A stretch of 17,585 nucleotides of DNA from Acidobacteriota bacterium (GTDB taxonomy: Bacteria; Acidobacteriota; UBA4820; DSQY01): the NCBI GenBank assembly GCA_021814355.1, contig JAKAIJ010000026.1, positions 1 to 17,585 of the forward strand. The letters are read 5' to 3'. Under the pieces are notes generated by a model. It did not search any database. It was not told where the DNA came from and saw nothing but the letters and a program-made list of their open reading frames with translations. Of the stretch, positions 14,211-17,585 are shown piece by piece; the stretch's first letter is position 1; every line of letters begins with the position of its first letter. A program made the translations under genes and the position numbers.

Positions 14211-15136
14211 GCGTCGCCCCCGGGCATGTGGGAGAGGAAGAGATCCTCGAGCGAGGCCTTGTGGGGCGCCACCGAGACCACCCGGGCCCCCGCCCCCCGC
14301 GCCCGGTCGAGCAGGGACTGGAGCTCGCCCTCGAGCTCCACCCGCAGAAGCATCTGGTCGCCGCTCTTCGTGATGAGCTCCGCCCCGTCCCAGCCGCGCG
14401 TTTCCTCGGGGCACCCGGCCAGGGCCACGTCCCAGAAGCGCACGTCGCTCCCCAAGAGCTTCTCCAGGGAACCCTGCTGGACCACCTTTCCCCCCACGAG
14501 GATGGCCACCTCGTCGCAGATCATCTCGGCGTCCGCCAGGATGTGGGAGGAGAAGAAGACCGTTTTGCCCTGGGTTCGCAGGGAGAGGATGAGATCGCGG
14601 ATCTCGCGCCGGCCGATGGGGTCGAGGCCGGTCATGGGCTCGTCCAGAATCACCAGCTCCGGGTCGTTCAGGAGGGCCTGGGCGAGGCCCGCCCGCTGGA
14701 GCATCCCCTTGCTGTATTTGCGCAGGGGCAGGTTCCCGCGCCCCTCCAGCCCCACGAGCTTCAGAAGGGCGGGCACCTTCTCGTCCAAGGTCCGCGCGCC
14801 GAGCCCGTGCAGCCGTCCGAAGAACCGCAGCAGTTCCGCCCCGGTCAGGTAGTCGTAGAAATAGGGGGTCTCGGGGAGAAACCCGATGTGGGCCCGGGTG
14901 TCGCGCTTGCCGGCCGGGGCGCCCAGGAGCCGGACCGTGCCGCGGTCGGGGCGCAGGAGCCCCGTCAGCACCTTGAGGGTGGTCGTCTTGCCCGCGCCGT
15001 TGGGTCCCAGGAAGCCGTAGATGACCCCGCGCGGGACGGAGAGATCCACGCCGCGCAGGGCGTGGATGCGGCCGATGGAGAGGTGGCCGGTGAAGGTCTT
15101 CTCCAGGCCTTGGATCTCGATGGCCGGACCACCCAT
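14207..15136 (-). CDS. ABC transporter ATP-binding protein
   Basis: A 309-residue cytoplasmic ATPase. Walker A is GPNGAGKTT (44-52, Lys50), the signature is YSKGMLQR (an LSGGQ variant usual in ABC-2/NatA-type ATPases), Walker B is LVILDEPMTGLDP, and the switch histidine is in SSHIL. A C-terminal extension of about 80 residues after the ATPase fold has no recognised motif; similar extensions occur in other ABC-2 ATPases. The ATG is preceded by GGAGGC at good spacing. It is the first gene of the operon running to 10012, with a promoter-like sequence just upstream, divergent from the threonine aldolase gene. PilH of M. xanthus is the nearest contextual analogue; orthology is not shown. Confidence 0.93.
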   Translation of the reverse strand: MGGPAIEIQGLEKTFTGHLSIGRIHALRGVDLSVPRGVIYGFLGPNGAGKTTTLKVLTGLLRPDRGTVRLLGAPAGKRDTRAHIGFLPETPYFYDYLTGAELLRFFGRLHGLGARTLDEKVPALLKLVGLEGRGNLPLRKYSKGMLQRAGLAQALLNDPELVILDEPMTGLDPIGRREIRDLILSLRTQGKTVFFSSHILADAEMICDEVAILVGGKVVQQGSLEKLLGSDVRFWDVALAGCPEETRGWDGAELITKSGDQMLLRVELEGELQSLLDRARGAGARVVSVAPHKASLEDLFLSHMPGGDA

Positions 15137-15162
15137 CAGGCGCCTCCGTCCGTCACGGGCCT

Positions 15163-15191
15163 ATCATAGCGCCGGCGCCCCAGCCGGGCAA
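15163..15191 (-). promoter_or_regulatory. sigma70-type promoter for the ABC/PilD/kinase operon
   Basis: On the minus strand TTGCCC (15191-15186) and TATGAT (15168-15163) are separated by 17 bases. Transcription would start near 15156, leaving a leader of about 20 bases that contains the GGAGG site of the ATPase gene. No other A/T-rich element lies in this 92-base divergent gap apart from the TATAAT of the opposite strand. Confidence 0.55.
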
Positions 15192-15203
15192 GGCGCGCGG
15201 CGG

Positions 15204-15209
15204 TATAAT
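15204..15209 (+). promoter_or_regulatory. consensus -10 box upstream of ltaE
   Basis: A perfect TATAAT sits 19 bases before the ltaE ATG in a GC-rich gap. No recognisable -35 sequence is present at 16-18 bases, so an activator or other contacts may be needed. A start near 15216 would give a very short leader beginning at the GGGAGGT ribosome binding site. Confidence 0.45.
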
Positions 15210-15228
15210 CGTCCCGGGAGGTGCCCCT

Positions 15229-16260
<1,032 letters not shown>

Positions 16261-16263
16261 CAC

Positions 16264-16281
16264 CCGGTGAATGCCCACCGG
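16264..16281 (+). terminator. hairpin after ltaE
   Basis: CCGGTG (16264-16269) and CACCGG (16276-16281) form a 6-bp stem with a 6-base loop, starting three bases beyond the ltaE stop and inside the 93-base convergent gap to pilT. There is no T-run on either strand, so terminator function is uncertain. Confidence 0.3.
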
Positions 16282-16353
16282 AGCGCGTCCGGCGGGAGGA
16301 GCCCCACGCCCGCGGGAGGCGCGAGCCGTCCCCCGAGAGCGAGAGATAGGCTC

Positions 16354-17448
16354 TTACTCGCCGCTTTCCCCGCCCTCGAGCAGAATCGCCCGTTCGAGGT
16401 CGGCGGGGTTGCTGGCGGCCAGCTTGGCGATCTCCATCTCCACCTGGCCCTCCTTCACCAACTTGGCCAGGTGCATGTCGAAGGTCTGCATGCCGTACAT
16501 CTCGCCGCCCTTGTGGATGTGCTCGGGAAGGTCGGTGGTCTTGGCGGAGTCGCGGATGCACTCCTGGATGGTGCGGGTGACGCGGACCACCTCCACGGCG
16601 GGAATGCGGCCGTGGACTCCCTTCCGGGGCAAAAGCCGCAGGCTGACGATGGACATGAGGCAGTCCGCGAGGCGTTTGCGGACGACCCCCTCCTGGTCGG
16701 GCGGGTAGAAGCCCACCAGGCGGGCGATGGTCTTGACCGCGTCCAGGGTGTGGAGCGAGGAGAGCACCAAGTGCCCCGTCTCGGCGGCCTTCAGGGCGAT
16801 CTCCACGGTCTCCTGCTCGCGCATCTCGCCGATCATGATGACGTCCGGGTCCTGCCGCAGGGCCGCGGTGAGGGCACGGCCGAAGGCCGGCGTGTCGGAG
16901 CCGACTTCCCGCTGACTCACCACGGAGGTCTTGTTCCGGAAGAGGAACTCGATGGGGTCCTCGATGGTGAGGATGTGGGCCCGGCGGCTCTGGTTGATGT
17001 GCTCGAGGATCGCGGCCATGGTGGTGGACTTGCCGTTGCCCGTGGCGCCCGTGATGAGCACGAGGCCCCGCCGGAGGTTGGCGATCTGCTCGATGACGGG
17101 GGGGAGGTGGAGGTCGGTGAAGTTCAGGATGGTGATGGGGATGACCCGCAGAACGATGGCGAAGGTCCCGCGCTGGCGGAAGATGTTGACCCGGAACCGC
17201 CCCTGCCCCTCGATTCCGTAGGAAACGTCAATCTCGGAGAGGGTCGCCATCTGCTCCTTCCGGTACGTCTGGCCGAGGATCTCCTCCACCACCGCGGCGG
17301 TCTCGGCGGGGGTGAGCGGGTGGTACTTCACCTCCAGCAGCTCCCCGTTGATCCGCATGAGCGGCTGGTTGCCCGCCTGGAGGTGGACGTCCGACGCGCC
17401 CTTCTGGATGGCGCTGATGAGCAGTTTGTGCAGTACCGCCACGTCCAT
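16354..17448 (-). CDS. pilT: PilT-family type IV pilus retraction ATPase (possibly a PilT paralog)
   Basis: A 364-residue hexameric cytoplasmic ATPase that pulls pili back. The N-terminal PAS-like domain begins with GASDVHLQAG (17-26). Walker A is GATGNGKST (134-142, Asn in place of the common Ser), the Asp box is ILTIEDPIEF (159-168), Walker B is PDVIMIGEMR (201-210), and the His box is HLVLSSLHT (226-234). The C-terminal helix motif AIRNLIRE, important for retraction in studied PilT proteins, is changed to TIQECIRD, while GMQTFDMHL further on is kept. This points to a PilT paralog or PilU-like form as an alternative. The ATG has GGAGGG at six bases. It is transcribed alone in this window and convergent with ltaE. 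Confidence 0.92.
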   Translation of the reverse strand: MDVAVLHKLLISAIQKGASDVHLQAGNQPLMRINGELLEVKYHPLTPAETAAVVEEILGQTYRKEQMATLSEIDVSYGIEGQGRFRVNIFRQRGTFAIVLRVIPITILNFTDLHLPPVIEQIANLRRGLVLITGATGNGKSTTMAAILEHINQSRRAHILTIEDPIEFLFRNKTSVVSQREVGSDTPAFGRALTAALRQDPDVIMIGEMREQETVEIALKAAETGHLVLSSLHTLDAVKTIARLVGFYPPDQEGVVRKRLADCLMSIVSLRLLPRKGVHGRIPAVEVVRVTRTIQECIRDSAKTTDLPEHIHKGGEMYGMQTFDMHLAKLVKEGQVEMEIAKLAASNPADLERAILLEGGESGE

Positions 17449-17481
17449 GACGCCCTCCGGGCGAGTCCCAACAACACTCTT

Positions 17482-17512
17482 ATTGTATGCTCCGCGGGAG
17501 CGTGAGTGTCAA
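17482..17512 (-). promoter_or_regulatory. promoter upstream of pilT
   Basis: A perfect TTGACA (17512-17507 on the minus strand) is followed by TACAAT (17487-17482) with a 19-base spacer, longer than the ideal 17. The predicted start near 17475 leaves a leader of about 27 bases before the pilT ATG. Confidence 0.5.
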
Positions 17513-17534
17513 ATCCCTCGGGCCGTGGCATAAT
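17506..17534 (+). promoter_or_regulatory. possible plus-strand promoter for the gene at the right edge
   Basis: GTGTCA (17506-17511) and CATAAT (17529-17534), 17 bases apart, form a moderate sigma70-type match. The -35 hexamer shares bases with the opposite-strand TTGACA of pilT, so the two promoters would overlap. Confidence 0.35.
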
Positions 17535-17538
17535 TCCG

Positions 17539-17550
17539 GCTCGCGCGAGC
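17539..17550. repeat. 12-bp perfect palindrome in the leader of the right-edge gene
   Basis: GCTCGCGCGAGC equals its own reverse complement and lies between the CATAAT box and the ribosome binding site of the partial gene. It could be a protein-binding dyad or a small hairpin, but a short CG-alternating palindrome is not surprising at this base composition. Confidence 0.25.
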
Positions 17551-17567
17551 GCGCGGAAGGAGCCGCG

Positions 17568-17585
17568 TTGGAATCCCCCCTCCTG
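17568..17585 (+). CDS. start of a truncated gene at the right edge
   Basis: GGAAGGAG (17555-17562) is followed after five bases by TTG at 17568 and six codons reading MESPLL to the window end, behind a plausible promoter. Only six residues are visible, so no product can be named. The strong ribosome binding site is the main evidence; the TTG start makes it uncertain. Confidence 0.35.

Noticed and set aside
14211..14414. N-terminal extension of the ABC permease
   Set aside because: Low-complexity Ala/Gly/Arg sequence overlapping the ATPase gene; ATG at 14210 in the ATGA overlap is the natural start.

Overview
The window (17,585 bp, very GC-rich, with uniformly G/C-ending codons) looks like ordinary chromosome of a respiratory Gram-negative bacterium. 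Evidence for two membranes is an outer-membrane beta-barrel ending in Trp, exported c-type cytochromes and type IV pilus genes. The combination of an ABC transporter, a TPR protein and prepilin peptidase in one operon resembles the pil locus of Myxococcus, and the cytochromes and PilT paralog would fit a deltaproteobacterial-type lineage (Desulfuromonadota, Deferrisomatota or Myxococcota); Acidobacteriota remain possible. No rRNA, tRNA, insertion sequence, CRISPR array or prophage gene was seen, and no gene-free stretch exceeds 300 bases.

Layout. (1) 179-4968, plus strand: a complete 2-oxo acid dehydrogenase complex, E1 alpha, E1 beta, E2 and E3, tightly packed and followed by a GC-rich hairpin; most likely pyruvate dehydrogenase. 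(2) 5046-7520, plus: a membrane c-di-GMP enzyme with CHASE8-like sensor, HAMP, PAS, GGDEF and EAL, both catalytic domains looking intact. (3) 9325-7600, minus: a two-gene operon coding for a fused monoheme cytochrome/outer-membrane beta-barrel (Cyc2-like architecture) and a small exported monoheme cytochrome c. Divergent from it at 9559-10005 is an Rrf2-family regulator with three cysteines suited to an Fe-S cluster. (4) 15136-10012, minus: a five-gene operon with overlapping or nearly touching genes: ABC ATPase, ABC-2 permease, membrane-anchored TPR-like protein, prepilin peptidase PilD and a two-TM sensor histidine kinase without a response regulator. (5) 15229-16260, plus: low-specificity L-threonine aldolase. 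(6) 17448-16354, minus: a PilT-family pilus ATPase. (7) The first codons of a plus-strand gene at the right edge, divergent from pilT.

How they fit together. The PDH operon feeds acetyl-CoA and NADH to respiration. The cytochrome-porin, its periplasmic partner and the Rrf2 regulator form a self-contained unit that could move electrons across the outer membrane under redox, iron or NO control; this is the most interesting part of the window. The pil-type operon and pilT point to type IV pilus (or pseudopilus) assembly and retraction, and the GGDEF/EAL protein could tie surface behaviour to an envelope signal. These functional links are inferences from architecture and gene order.
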